DNA of 64,000 nt, taken from contig NZ_CP179727.1 of assembly GCF_047425875.1 (NCBI RefSeq), forward strand, positions 2,356,001 through 2,420,000, read 5' to 3'. A program made the translations under genes and the position numbers. The stretch is from Macrococcoides animalis (GTDB lineage: Bacteria > Bacillota > Bacilli > Staphylococcales > Staphylococcaceae). The notes under the pieces were generated by a model. The model searched no databases. It was not told where the DNA came from and worked only from the letters and a program-made list of their open reading frames with translations. Below, in pieces: positions 17,185 to 25,848 of this stretch. The number at the start of each line of letters is the position of its first letter. Position 1 is the stretch's first letter.

Positions 17185-17868
17185 TTAAAGATTATCTTCT
17201 CTATGGAAGCTTTTCGCCCAATAACCAAAAGGAATATTTAATAATGTAGAAGTTAATTTAAAGATATACGTTGTAACAAATATTTCAAATACAACATCGT
17301 TTGGCATTAATCCAGTAAAAGCGATTATTGAGAATAATGCAGTGTCTACAACAGAACTAAATAATGTACTACCATATGCACGTACAATAAAAGTTTTTTC
17401 TGATGAGAAATACTTCTTAATTAAATTAAACAAATACACGTCGACATATTGTCCGATAATGTACGCAATAATCGATCCAAGTACAATACGTGGAACCACA
17501 CCAAATAGAGTTTGCATACTTTCTTGTGCAATATCTGTTTTTGTAGGGATAAACTGAAGCGATGTTGTCATTAATACTATCATAATGATAGCTGATGAAA
17601 AACCAAACCATACAGCTTTCTTGGCTACTTTTCTTCCGTATCTATCATTAAGTATATCAGTTGCTAAGTAAATAGAAGCAAATAATACATTGCCTAGTGT
17701 TGCAGTAATTCCAAATAATTCTACAGTTTTTGTAACTTGAATATTTGCAATTACGGTACCGATTGCAACCCATACGAATAATCCTTCCTTACCAAAACAA
17801 CGATACATTAATACTAAACCTAAAAACGTTAATATAAAAGCAACGAGTGCCCATAATTCATTTGTCAT
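17185..17868 (-). CDS. Queuosine-precursor transporter-type membrane protein (VUT/YhhQ family)
   Basis: 228 residues, about six membrane helices. The signature NVLFASIYLATDILNDRYGRKVAKKAVWFGF is typical of the VUT family (DUF165, YhhQ/YpdP), implicated in uptake of queuine precursors (preQ0/preQ1). An in-frame start at 17886 exists, but GAAGGAAAAAG places the start at the ATG at 17868. No queuosine riboswitch is seen upstream. Substrate is from family knowledge only. Confidence 0.85.
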   Translation of the reverse strand: MTNELWALVAFILTFLGLVLMYRCFGKEGLFVWVAIGTVIANIQVTKTVELFGITATLGNVLFASIYLATDILNDRYGRKVAKKAVWFGFSSAIIMIVLMTTSLQFIPTKTDIAQESMQTLFGVVPRIVLGSIIAYIIGQYVDVYLFNLIKKYFSSEKTFIVRAYGSTLFSSVVDTALFSIIAFTGLMPNDVVFEIFVTTYIFKLTSTLLNIPFGYWAKSFHREDNL

Positions 17869-18005
17869 TCTTTTTCCTTCTTTCAATAAAAATTCAACTT
17901 ATCTATTATAGTTGCGTAATGTATATATTGCAATGTATTTTTAGAGAAATCAAATGTGCATCAATTTTTATCCATTTTTGATATACTATTTTTTGAGGTG
18001 AGTTC

Positions 18006-18188
18006 ATGAACCTAGAACAAAAGATAACAATAAAGCAGATTGATTCGTTAACGGATCATTTTTGCAATGGATGTTTACTTAAAAATTATCACCGTAAAGA
18101 ACATGGTAAAACATACGCACATCATTATTGTATAAAAAAATGTTCTGTCGGTATTGAAATTAAACAACTCGGCAATATTTTGCAGTAA
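18006..18188 (+). CDS. Small zinc-finger protein (DUF2602-type)
   Basis: 60 residues. Two cysteine/histidine pairs, CNGC (near 20) and HHYCIKKC (near 40), give a four-ligand zinc site typical of the small Bacillales zinc-finger proteins next to cvfC-like genes. RBS TTGAGGTGAG supports the start. It lies ten bases upstream of cvfC and is probably cotranscribed. Function unknown. Confidence 0.8.
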   Translation: MNLEQKITIKQIDSLTDHFCNGCLLKNYHRKEHGKTYAHHYCIKKCSVGIEIKQLGNILQ

Positions 18189-18197
18189 GGAGATAAT

Positions 18198-19310
18198 ATG
18201 AAAATTTTAAAAATAGAACCTACACCTAGTCCCAATACTTTAAAAATCACCTTAGATTATACAAAAGAGGGCATGAAAAGTGCGACGTATACATCTGTCA
18301 TTGATACAAATCCTTCTTTTATTAATGCATTACTTCAAATAGAAGAGGTAAAGTCCGTTTTTCATGTCATGGATTTTATTTCTGTAGATAAAACACCAAA
18401 ATCTGATTGGGAAATCGTATTACCTAAAATTAAAGTGATTTTTGATGAAGAAATTGATGTTCAACCAGAAATTGTTGTTGATAACGGTGAGAAGAAAGTA
18501 GAAGTTTTAGAATTTAAAGGTATTCCATATCAAATTAAAGTAACAGATAAAGATAGTGAAACACGTAAACAACTTGACGTGCGTTTTATTGATGCAATGT
18601 TAGCAGCTCAAAATGACGATGATAATGTTATCTTGTTACGTAAATGGGTTGATTATGGTGTGCGCTACGGAGAAGCAGAAGAGATTATTGATTCTATTAA
18701 AGAGGAAATTGATGCGAAGTTCCCTGATGTTGTATTAACTGAATATATTGCACGTGGGAAAGCTAATCAATTTGTAGATGCGTCTAAAAAGTTGGAAAAA
18801 GTATCATTAGAAGACTATCAACAAATTGAGGATTGGCAAGAACGTTATCGTATGATTGATCATTATCCCACGCCAGACACGACTGATTTAACATTTTTCG
18901 AATCTGTATTAAAGGATGAAAAGCCACAAATCAGACGCTTAGCTGTCGTATTTTTAGGTATGATTGAGGATAAAATCGTTCTACCTGCATTATTTACGGC
19001 AATGGAAGATAACAACTTAACTGTACGACGTACAGCAGGTGATACCTTGAGTGATCTAGGATACAAAGAAAGTTTACCTGTCATGCATAAAGCATTAGAT
19101 GATAAGCACCCCATAGTGAGATGGCGTGCTGCGATGTTTATCTTTGATGAAGGTGATGAAACAAGCCTACCCTATTTAGAACAACATTTGGATGACTTGG
19201 CGTTTGATGTGAAATTACAAGTTCAAATGGCATATGAACGTATTAAGAATGGTGAAGCGGCAGTTGGCTCAGTATGGAAACAAATTGCCAACCGAAATAA
19301 AGGAGAATAA
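18198..19310 (+). CDS. cvfC: Conserved virulence factor C (Nfu-N plus HEAT repeats)
   Basis: 370 residues. The N-terminus MKILKIEPTPSPNTLKITL is an Nfu-N (iron-sulfur scaffold N-terminal) domain covering about 1-85. The C-terminal part (about 230-350) shows HEAT/armadillo-type repeats (RRLAVVFLGMIEDK, VRRTAGDTLSDLGY, VRWRAAMFIFDEGDE). The whole aligns well with S. aureus CvfC, named for reduced virulence and haemolysin when lost; its molecular role is unclear. RBS AAGGAG supports the start. It is followed at once by a bacilliredoxin gene. Confidence 0.9.
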   Translation: MKILKIEPTPSPNTLKITLDYTKEGMKSATYTSVIDTNPSFINALLQIEEVKSVFHVMDFISVDKTPKSDWEIVLPKIKVIFDEEIDVQPEIVVDNGEKKVEVLEFKGIPYQIKVTDKDSETRKQLDVRFIDAMLAAQNDDDNVILLRKWVDYGVRYGEAEEIIDSIKEEIDAKFPDVVLTEYIARGKANQFVDASKKLEKVSLEDYQQIEDWQERYRMIDHYPTPDTTDLTFFESVLKDEKPQIRRLAVVFLGMIEDKIVLPALFTAMEDNNLTVRRTAGDTLSDLGYKESLPVMHKALDDKHPIVRWRAAMFIFDEGDETSLPYLEQHLDDLAFDVKLQVQMAYERIKNGEAAVGSVWKQIANRNKGE

Positions 19311-19314
19311 TAAT

Positions 19315-19749
19315 ATGAATGCATATGAAGAATATATGAAGAATATTGCGAATGGTATGAGAAGTGAACTAACTAACCATGGTTTTGAATCATTAGAAAC
19401 AAGTGAAACCGTTGAAGGTTATTTTAAGCAAGTGAAAGACGATGACACGACTTTTGTTGTCATTAATTCAGTTTGTGGCTGTGCAGCTGGTTTAGCACGT
19501 CCTGCAGCAGTGACTGTTGCTACACAAAACGATAAAAAACCCAATCATTTGGTAACCGTTTTTGCAGGACAAGACCGTGAAGCTACAGAAAAAATGCGTG
19601 AATATATTGCTCAAGCACCTTCAAGCCCTTCAATGGCGTTATTTAAAGGACAATCATTAGTTGGATTTATTCCGAGAGAACACATTGAAGGACGACCTGT
19701 AGAAGAAATATGTATGGATATTAAAGAATACTTTGATGACCATTGCTAG
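19315..19749 (+). CDS. Bacilliredoxin BrxA/BrxB family (CGC motif)
   Basis: 144 residues of the DUF1094/YphP-YqiW family with the CGC motif in NSVCGCAAGLARPAAV near 52. Bacilliredoxins take bacillithiol off S-bacillithiolated proteins after oxidative stress, using the first cysteine. The real start is the ATG at 19315 after AAGGAGAATAATA; the longer frame into cvfC is not supported. It overlaps the next gene by 14 bases. Confidence 0.92.
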   Translation: MNAYEEYMKNIANGMRSELTNHGFESLETSETVEGYFKQVKDDDTTFVVINSVCGCAAGLARPAAVTVATQNDKKPNHLVTVFAGQDREATEKMREYIAQAPSSPSMALFKGQSLVGFIPREHIEGRPVEEICMDIKEYFDDHC

Positions 19750-20560
19750 ATTACACTTACGTATAACAACATGTGTAAAGCCTGATGCTTTAATATTGAA
19801 ATATTTAAATGATATTGTAAATGATATTAAATCTTATCATGATGTTACATTTGAAGTCATCAATAGAAGTAAATTAACGATAAAAAATCTATTCGATAAT
19901 AATTCAACACCATTACTTGTCATTCAACAAACAGGTGTTGTGTTATATACATCCATTGATAATAAAATTTTCTATCATGAAAATACGACACGAGTGAAAT
20001 ATAAAGCGTATCAATCGAAGGACCATGTCCCGCCACTCGTTGAATTGATTCAAGATGAAAAAATTGAAACGAAAATTATTATTGATGCGACTATGGGTAT
20101 GGCGAACGATTTGTTATTGATGGCAATGACCATGCCGGATAGTAGATTTTATGCATTCGAAGAAAATTTCTATATTCATTTTGCGATAAAATGGGGTATT
20201 CAATTTTATTATCAGGAATTATATGATGGCATATTAAAAACTGAGCGTATACAGTTTGTATATGGGAATATTTTAAATAATATATCGATATTAAAGGAAG
20301 CAGGTATCATTTATTTAGATCCCATGTACGAAGAAACGGTAGAAACGTCTAATATAGCGTCGCTTGTCAAAGTCGTTACACATAATATTCAGGATGATCG
20401 TCAGTTATTAAATACGATATTTGAGCACTTTACAGGGAAGGTTATACTGCGTGCGCATTTCAAATCAAGATTAATACATGAATATCAGTTTATAATGAAT
20501 ATAAGAAAACAGACGAAAACGCATTATGGATATCGGTATAATAAAATACTCACAAAATAA
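19736..20560 (+). CDS. Class I SAM methyltransferase, RsmJ-like
   Basis: 274 residues. The SAM motif IIDATMGMANDLLLMAM lies near 117-133 and the catalytic-type motif IYLDPMYE near 195, resembling RsmJ (16S rRNA guanine-1516 N2) and related proteins. No clear Shine-Dalgarno precedes it, but it overlaps the bacilliredoxin gene, so translational coupling is likely. It ends at a bidirectional terminator. RNA target is inference. Confidence 0.75.
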   Translation: MTIARLHLRITTCVKPDALILKYLNDIVNDIKSYHDVTFEVINRSKLTIKNLFDNNSTPLLVIQQTGVVLYTSIDNKIFYHENTTRVKYKAYQSKDHVPPLVELIQDEKIETKIIIDATMGMANDLLLMAMTMPDSRFYAFEENFYIHFAIKWGIQFYYQELYDGILKTERIQFVYGNILNNISILKEAGIIYLDPMYEETVETSNIASLVKVVTHNIQDDRQLLNTIFEHFTGKVILRAHFKSRLIHEYQFIMNIRKQTKTHYGYRYNKILTK

Positions 20561-20588
20561 AAAGACTTCGGAAATCCGAAGTCTTTTT
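20561..20588. terminator. Bidirectional terminator between methyltransferase and small peptide genes
   Basis: Perfect 12-bp stem AAAGACTTCGGA / TCCGAAGTCTTT with a 2-base centre, A-run on the left and T-run on the right. It lies two bases from the stop of the minus-strand peptide gene. Confidence 0.9.
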
Positions 20589-20590
20589 AA

Positions 20591-20668
20591 TTATTCAGTA
20601 ATACACATGCTAATCATGTAGCATAATAATAAAAATAATCCTGAAACAACCATCATATCTGCGCCCAT
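20591..20668 (-). CDS. Putative 25-aa hydrophobic membrane peptide
   Basis: A minus-strand mini-gene coding MGADMMVVSGLFLLL followed by CYMISMCITE. Residues 5-22 form one hydrophobic helix with two cysteines, and the end is acidic. A strong AGGGGTGAAATAA ribosome site precedes the ATG; a -10 TATAAT lies at 20713-20718 about 45 bases upstream; a bidirectional terminator begins two bases after the stop. The complete set of signals argues that it is real. It could be a small membrane regulator or a type I toxin-like peptide; no antisense RNA is evident. Diverges from thyA. Confidence 0.55.
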   Translation of the reverse strand: MGADMMVVSGLFLLLCYMISMCITE

Positions 20669-20772
20669 TTATTTCACCCCTATAATGTAAATCTCTAATA
20701 TCTAATTCTTTTATTATACGTTATATAAATGTATTATAAAGTATATAAGAAAAAATAGAAAGAGGTGACTTG

Positions 20773-21723
20773 ATGAATTCATTCGATCAAGCTTATCATG
20801 ATTTATGTAGAAGAGTACTAGACACGGGTAAAAACAAAGATGATCGTACAAATACAGGCACTCTATCAGTATTCGGTCATCAAATGCGCTTTGATTTATC
20901 AAAAGGATTTCCTTTACTTACAACAAAAAAAGTTTCTTTTAAACTGATTGCCACTGAACTGATTTGGTTTATGCGAGGTGATACGAATATTAAGTATTTG
21001 TTAGAATACAACAATAATATTTGGAATGAATGGGCGTTCTTAAAGTGGATTGAAAGTGAAGAATATACGGGTCCAGACATGACAAATTTTGGTCATCGTG
21101 CACTTGTGGATGAAGCATTCAATACCGAATACCAAGCTCAGTTAAAGATTTTTAAAAACAAAATCTTAACAGATGAAAAATTTAGTAAGCAATACGGAGA
21201 CTTAGGTAACGTATATGGTAAACAGTGGCGTAATTTCGAAACAAAAAATGGATCAACGGACCAACTGATGGAAGTTATTAAAGGAATTAAGACTAATCCA
21301 ACAAGTAGGAGGCATATTATTTCTGCATGGAATCCTGGGGAAATTGACACAATGGCTTTGCCGCCGTGTCACACGATGTTCCAGTTTTACGTGCATGATA
21401 ATAAATTGTCTTGTCAATTATACCAACGTAGCGCGGATATCTTTTTAGGTGTACCGTTTAATATCGCAAGTTACAGTTTATTAACACATCTAATAGCACG
21501 CGAATGTGGTTTAGAAGTGGGAGAATTCGTGCACACGTTTGGTGACGCTCATATATATTCAAATCATATCGATGCGGTAAATGAACAATTAACACGTGAT
21601 TCTTATAATCCGCCAACATTAAAAATCAATACAGATAAATCTTTATTTGAATTAGAATACGAGGATTTAGAAATTTTAAATTATGAAGCACACCCAGCTA
21701 TAAAAGCACCTATTGCAGTTTAA
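20773..21723 (+). CDS. thyA: Thymidylate synthase
   Basis: 316 residues, the usual ThyA size for staphylococci. Catalytic cysteine in PPCHTMFQFY near 194, folate/dUMP-binding arginines in TSRRHIIS and QRSADIFLGVPFNIASY, C-terminal IKAPIAV. It methylates dUMP to dTMP using methylene-tetrahydrofolate, producing dihydrofolate that the next gene product recycles. An in-frame TTG at 20770 is ignored; ATG at 20773 follows GAGGTG. First gene of a long run thyA-folA-plsC-fakB2. Confidence 0.97.
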   Translation: MNSFDQAYHDLCRRVLDTGKNKDDRTNTGTLSVFGHQMRFDLSKGFPLLTTKKVSFKLIATELIWFMRGDTNIKYLLEYNNNIWNEWAFLKWIESEEYTGPDMTNFGHRALVDEAFNTEYQAQLKIFKNKILTDEKFSKQYGDLGNVYGKQWRNFETKNGSTDQLMEVIKGIKTNPTSRRHIISAWNPGEIDTMALPPCHTMFQFYVHDNKLSCQLYQRSADIFLGVPFNIASYSLLTHLIARECGLEVGEFVHTFGDAHIYSNHIDAVNEQLTRDSYNPPTLKINTDKSLFELEYEDLEILNYEAHPAIKAPIAV

Positions 21724-21733
21724 GGAGAATGTT

Positions 21734-22213
21734 ATGTTATCACTTATAGTATGTCATGATCAAAATAGAGTTATTGGATTTGAAAACAAAATGCCATGGC
21801 ATTTACCAAATGATTTGAAGCGTGTAAAAGCTTTAACGACCGGCAATACCATTGTAATGGGACGTAAAACCTATGAATCATTAGGGAAAGCGTTACCCAA
21901 CCGTAGAAATGTAGTCATAACACGTGATACATCATTTCAACCTGTAGATGCTGATGTTATACATTCATTAGAAGAAATTAATAAATTAGATGGCCAAGTA
22001 TTTATATTTGGTGGACAAAATCTATATGAACAAACTATTGATATGGTTGAAGATATGTATGTCACTGTAATTGAGGAAAAGTACCCAGGGGATGCTTTTT
22101 TTCCGGAATATACATTTGAAGACTTTAAAGTCGAATCAATTGAAGAAGGTATACTGGATGAAAAAAATTTAGTACCTCATCACTTTATGCATTTAGTGAG
22201 GAAAGAGAAATGA
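21734..22213 (+). CDS. folA: Dihydrofolate reductase with Tyr at position 98
   Basis: 159 residues beginning MLSLIVCHDQNRVIGFEN. Aspartate 27 in WHLPNDLK is the substrate ligand; GRKTYES and IFGGQ form the NADPH site. Counting from this methionine gives the same numbering as S. aureus DHFR: position 98 is Tyr (GGQNLYEQ), the residue whose F98Y change gives trimethoprim resistance in S. aureus; position 30 is Arg rather than His; His149 is kept. ATG at 21734 follows AAGGAGAATG. It follows thyA by ten bases and overlaps plsC by ATGA. Confidence 0.96.
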   Translation: MLSLIVCHDQNRVIGFENKMPWHLPNDLKRVKALTTGNTIVMGRKTYESLGKALPNRRNVVITRDTSFQPVDADVIHSLEEINKLDGQVFIFGGQNLYEQTIDMVEDMYVTVIEEKYPGDAFFPEYTFEDFKVESIEEGILDEKNLVPHHFMHLVRKEK

Positions 22214-22929
22214 TTAGATTAATTAGAACCTTAGGCACAATTGTTGGATACGCTGCACTTGTGACGCCCAAATTAAATAGTGTAAAAAAATCATTAGTAA
22301 ATTATGATACAGTAGCTGAAAAAGATTTAGTAACAAATCAATATCCAAAAAAATGGGCAGATAAAATACTAAAAACTGCTGGGTTAAAAGTGAAAGTACA
22401 TGGCAATCAAAATTATCCAGAGAACGGGGTATTGTTCATTTCAAATCATGAAGGGAACTTTGATATACCTGTATTGATATATGCTATTAATAAGCCATTT
22501 GGCTTTGTATCTAAAGTTGAAGTAAAAAAGATTCCATTTTTACATAAATGGATGGATTTATTGAATTGTATTTATCTAGACCGAACTGATAGACGCTCAT
22601 CGATTCAAATGATAAGAGATGGTGTAGCGTCATTAAAAGAAGGTCATAGTATTATGATTTTTCCTGAAGGAACACGAAGTAAAGGGAGAGGAATGGCTGA
22701 ATTTAAGGCTGGTTCATTTAAACTTGCAAAAAGTGCAGGTGTTCCAATCATACCTATTGCAATAAAAGGAACTTCACAATTGATGGAGAAATATAATAGT
22801 AAAAAAATTGTTCCTGGGCATGTTGATGTAACTATTCTTGATGCAATTGAACCAGAGATTTTTAATCATTATTCATTACAAGAAGTTGCTAACCTTGTTC
22901 ATGAAAGTATTGAAGCGGCAATGAAATAA
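22210..22929 (+). CDS. plsC: 1-acyl-glycerol-3-phosphate acyltransferase (PlsC family)
   Basis: 239 residues with an N-terminal membrane-associating stretch and the acyltransferase motifs NHEGNFD (H-x4-D, near 78-84), FPEGTRSKGRG near 150, and IPIAIKG near 185. PlsC acylates lysophosphatidic acid in phospholipid synthesis. It overlaps folA by four bases and precedes fakB2, whose product supplies bound fatty acid for phosphorylation, so the pair may serve incorporation of exogenous fatty acid. It may be a second PlsC. Confidence 0.88.
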   Translation: MIRLIRTLGTIVGYAALVTPKLNSVKKSLVNYDTVAEKDLVTNQYPKKWADKILKTAGLKVKVHGNQNYPENGVLFISNHEGNFDIPVLIYAINKPFGFVSKVEVKKIPFLHKWMDLLNCIYLDRTDRRSSIQMIRDGVASLKEGHSIMIFPEGTRSKGRGMAEFKAGSFKLAKSAGVPIIPIAIKGTSQLMEKYNSKKIVPGHVDVTILDAIEPEIFNHYSLQEVANLVHESIEAAMK

Positions 22930-22950
22930 GAAAAGATATTGAGGGATAAT

Positions 22951-23796
22951 ATGAATAAAATTAAGCTTATTGTGGATTCTACACACGACTTACCGAAACA
23001 ATTTTTAGAAGATCATGAAATCGTGCAAGTTCCTCTAAATATTGTTATAGACGGTAAAACATATTTAGATCAAGAAGAAATCACGTCTGATGAATATTTA
23101 CAGAAGTTAATAACATTAAAAGAAATCCCAAAAACGAGTCAACCTCCTACAGGAAAGTTTGCAGAAATATATGAAAAATATATCGATGAAGGTTATGAAA
23201 TTTTGAGTTTACATATGACACATCGTTTAAGTGGAACAGTTGGCAGTGCACAAACGGCAGCAAGTATGGTAGATGGTAAAGTAACTGTCGTTGATAGTGG
23301 TTTTATCGCACAATCCTATGGATTCATCATTCAAAATGTAGCTGAACTTATCATAAAACATAAATCAATGGAAGAGATCGTTGATGCGATAGATATTATG
23401 AAACGACAATCTAAATTATTTTTAGTAATCAGCCAGCTTGATTATTTGAGAAAAGGTGGCCGAATTTCTCGTGGGAAAGGATTTATTGGTGGATTAATGA
23501 ACTTAAAACCAGTTGCGCAAGTTGTTGACGGTGAAATCCATGTTATACAAAATGCACGTACGCAAAATGCTGTCGTTAAACTATTAGCTAAAGAAATAGC
23601 TAAAATGGCGGATGAATATCAATATTTACGCATAGGTATCTCACAGGCAGATGCAAAGGATTTATTAGATAAAATTAAAGCTTCAATTGAGCAATACACA
23701 GACGAAAAAATAACAATTAATACAACTACACCTATTGTATCAACTCATACAGGTCCTGGAGCTATTGGATTATCGGTGTTTGGCTATAATGACTAG
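22951..23796 (+). CDS. fakB2: DegV-family fatty-acid binding protein, FakB2-like
   Basis: 281 residues of the DegV fold: KLIVDSTHDLPK at the start, the TSQPPTG loop near 58, LHMTHRLSGTVGSA near 88, and DYLRKGGRISRGKGFIGGL near 165. DegV proteins bind a fatty acid and present it to the kinase FakA. The place just after folA matches S. aureus fakB2. The in-frame TTG at 22939 is within the leader; ATG at 22951 follows GAGGGATAAT. It overlaps the next gene by eight bases. Confidence 0.88.
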   Translation: MNKIKLIVDSTHDLPKQFLEDHEIVQVPLNIVIDGKTYLDQEEITSDEYLQKLITLKEIPKTSQPPTGKFAEIYEKYIDEGYEILSLHMTHRLSGTVGSAQTAASMVDGKVTVVDSGFIAQSYGFIIQNVAELIIKHKSMEEIVDAIDIMKRQSKLFLVISQLDYLRKGGRISRGKGFIGGLMNLKPVAQVVDGEIHVIQNARTQNAVVKLLAKEIAKMADEYQYLRIGISQADAKDLLDKIKASIEQYTDEKITINTTTPIVSTHTGPGAIGLSVFGYND

Positions 23797-24340
23797 GTTT
23801 ATAAAGCAGCCTATTTGGTTTGTACTTTTCATTTTGTTGCTTTTATTTAATTTGTATGTGATATTTTGGGCTAAGCAACTATTTTCTGAACAAGCAGAAA
23901 TAAAGTCATTAGCAACTTTTGAACTAAGTTCAGATGATAAAATGATTTTATCGGAAGAGACAATAAAAAAGTTTATTGTTTTAAATGATAAAAATACAAA
24001 AATAAAATTAAAAGATCATAAGATTAGGATTGAATCAAAATCAAAATTTATGACCTTAGATGTTCATACAAAAATAAAAACACAACCTAAAGTTATCTCA
24101 CCTGGCGTGATTGCACTTAATATCGAAAATGTTAATATTGGTAATTTGCCTTTATCTGAAAAGCAAGCCTTAAGTATCGTTGATAAATACGGCGAGTTAC
24201 CAAGCAAAGTCAGATTAGATGAAGAAAATAAACGATTCATTTATACTTTAGGAATAAAAGAAGTTGGAGATACAAAAATATTGCTTGAAAAAATCGATGA
24301 AAATCATAAATGGCACTTCGACTTAAAACTTAAGGAGTGA
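23789..24340 (+). CDS. ypmS: YpmS-family (DUF2140) membrane-anchored protein
   Basis: 183 residues with one N-terminal membrane helix (about 8-28, IWFVLFILLLLFNLYVIFW) and an extracytoplasmic domain rich in Lys and Asp. The layout and the place before msrA match YpmS of Bacillales. The ATG at 23789 overlaps the fakB2 stop by eight bases, with no good ribosome site, so coupling is likely. Function unknown. Confidence 0.75.
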   Translation: MTRFIKQPIWFVLFILLLLFNLYVIFWAKQLFSEQAEIKSLATFELSSDDKMILSEETIKKFIVLNDKNTKIKLKDHKIRIESKSKFMTLDVHTKIKTQPKVISPGVIALNIENVNIGNLPLSEKQALSIVDKYGELPSKVRLDEENKRFIYTLGIKEVGDTKILLEKIDENHKWHFDLKLKE

Positions 24341-24344
24341 TTGA

Positions 24345-24872
24345 ATGGATACAGCAACACTAGCAGGTGGCTGCTTTTGGTGTATGGTAAAACCGTTTCA
24401 ACAGTTTGATGGTGTAATCAGTATCGTTAGTGGCTATAGTGGCGGGCACGTTGAAAATCCAACATACGAAGAAGTTTGTACCAATACAACTGGACATCGA
24501 GAAGCAGTGCAAATTAAATTTGATGAATCGATAATGAGTTACGAAGCGTTATTAAATATTTACTTTAAGACATTTGACCCAACGGATAATGAAGGCCAAT
24601 TTTTCGATAGAGGTGAAAGTTATTCCCCAGCAATATTTGCGCATAATGAAGAACAATTTGAGTCTGCTAAATCAGTGATTCAAAATTTAAATGATGCAAA
24701 AATATTCAATAAGCCTGTTAACACACCAATTATTCCGTATAAAAATTTCTACCCAGCAGAAAACTATCATCAAGATTATTATCAAAAAGCGCCTGCTCAT
24801 TATGAAGCATATAGTACGGGTTCAGGAAGAAAAAGTTTTATTCAATCACATTGGGGGAATCATCATGCTTAA
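24345..24872 (+). CDS. msrA: Peptide methionine-S-sulfoxide reductase
   Basis: 175 residues. The catalytic motif GCFWC (C10 and C13) is near the N-terminus, with GYSGG and NPTYEEVCTNTTGHREAV following, all hallmarks of MsrA. It reduces the S-epimer of methionine sulfoxide in proteins. Adjacent to msrB (overlapping by eight bases), which handles the R-epimer, so both epimers are repaired from one transcript. Confidence 0.96.
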   Translation: MDTATLAGGCFWCMVKPFQQFDGVISIVSGYSGGHVENPTYEEVCTNTTGHREAVQIKFDESIMSYEALLNIYFKTFDPTDNEGQFFDRGESYSPAIFAHNEEQFESAKSVIQNLNDAKIFNKPVNTPIIPYKNFYPAENYHQDYYQKAPAHYEAYSTGSGRKSFIQSHWGNHHA

Positions 24873-25299
24873 AAAAGAGATAAAATCGTTAAACGAAATG
24901 GAATACTACGTAACTCAACAAAATGGAACTGAACCACCATTTGAAAATGAATATTGGAATCACTTTGAAAAAGGAATATATGTAGATAAAGTGAGTGGAA
25001 AGCCATTGTTTACATCTTTAGATAAATTCGATTCATCTTGTGGATGGCCATCATTTTCAAAAGCGATAAGTGATGAAGAAATAATTGAATTAGTCGATAA
25101 ATCTTACGGGATGACACGTACCGAAGTAAGAACAGAATTAAGTGATATTCATTTAGGCCACGTATTTAACGATGGACCAAAGGAATTAGGTGGATTACGT
25201 TATTGTATCAACTCTGCAAGTATTCAATTTATTCCATATAATAAATTAAATGAATTAGGTTATTCTAAGTATATAAAAGTATTAGATCAAGAAATTTAG
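24865..25299 (+). CDS. msrB: Peptide methionine-R-sulfoxide reductase
   Basis: 144 residues with the MsrB signatures GWPSF near 66 and the catalytic RYCINSASI near 115. The structural-zinc CxxC pairs of some MsrB proteins are absent (region GKPLFTSLDKFDSSCGWPSF keeps one cysteine), which is a common subclass. ATG at 24865 with GGGGGAATC upstream is chosen over longer frames inside msrA. Confidence 0.95.
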   Translation: MLKKEIKSLNEMEYYVTQQNGTEPPFENEYWNHFEKGIYVDKVSGKPLFTSLDKFDSSCGWPSFSKAISDEEIIELVDKSYGMTRTEVRTELSDIHLGHVFNDGPKELGGLRYCINSASIQFIPYNKLNELGYSKYIKVLDQEI

Positions 25300-25347
25300 G
25301 GTATAATAAGTGAAAGAAAAATACTTTATTTTATTGGAGGAATCATT

Positions 25348-25848
25348 ATGTTCAAGAAAATGTTCGGTAAAGGTGAAGAAGTAAGTAAACAAATTGAGAT
25401 TAAAGCACCTATTACAGGGAAATATGTAGCGATAGAAGATATTCCCGATCCAGTTTTTGCCCAAAAAATGATGGGTGAAGGATTCGGAATTGCACCATCT
25501 GAAGGTATCGTAGTATCACCAATCGAAGGTGAAATTGTTAATGTATTCCCGACGAAACATGCAATTGGTATAAAAGCATCTAACGGATTAGAAATTTTAA
25601 TTCATGTAGGATTAGAAACAGTTGCAATGAAAGGTGAAGGTTTTGATACGAAAGTAAATGCCGGTGATAAAGTTAAAGTTGGAGATGAGTTACTAACGTT
25701 TGATATTAACTTAATTGAGCAAAAAGCATCATCTGTTATTTCTCCAGTCATCATCACAAATTCTGATGTTATCAACACTTTAGACACATTGAATAATGGT
25801 GATTTAGTGCGTGGTGAATCAACCGTATTATCAATCAACGTTAATTAA
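25348..25848 (+). CDS. crr: PTS glucose-type EIIA component
   Basis: 166 residues. The phospho-accepting histidine is H86 in ILIHVGLETV and the partner histidine is H71 in FPTKHAIG; the N-terminus IEIKAPITGKYVAIEDIPDPVFA is typical of stand-alone IIA(Glc) proteins. It relays phosphate from HPr to membrane sugar permeases. RBS GGAGGAATC supports the start. The next gene starts inside its stop (TAATG). Confidence 0.95.
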   Translation: MFKKMFGKGEEVSKQIEIKAPITGKYVAIEDIPDPVFAQKMMGEGFGIAPSEGIVVSPIEGEIVNVFPTKHAIGIKASNGLEILIHVGLETVAMKGEGFDTKVNAGDKVKVGDELLTFDINLIEQKASSVISPVIITNSDVINTLDTLNNGDLVRGESTVLSINVN

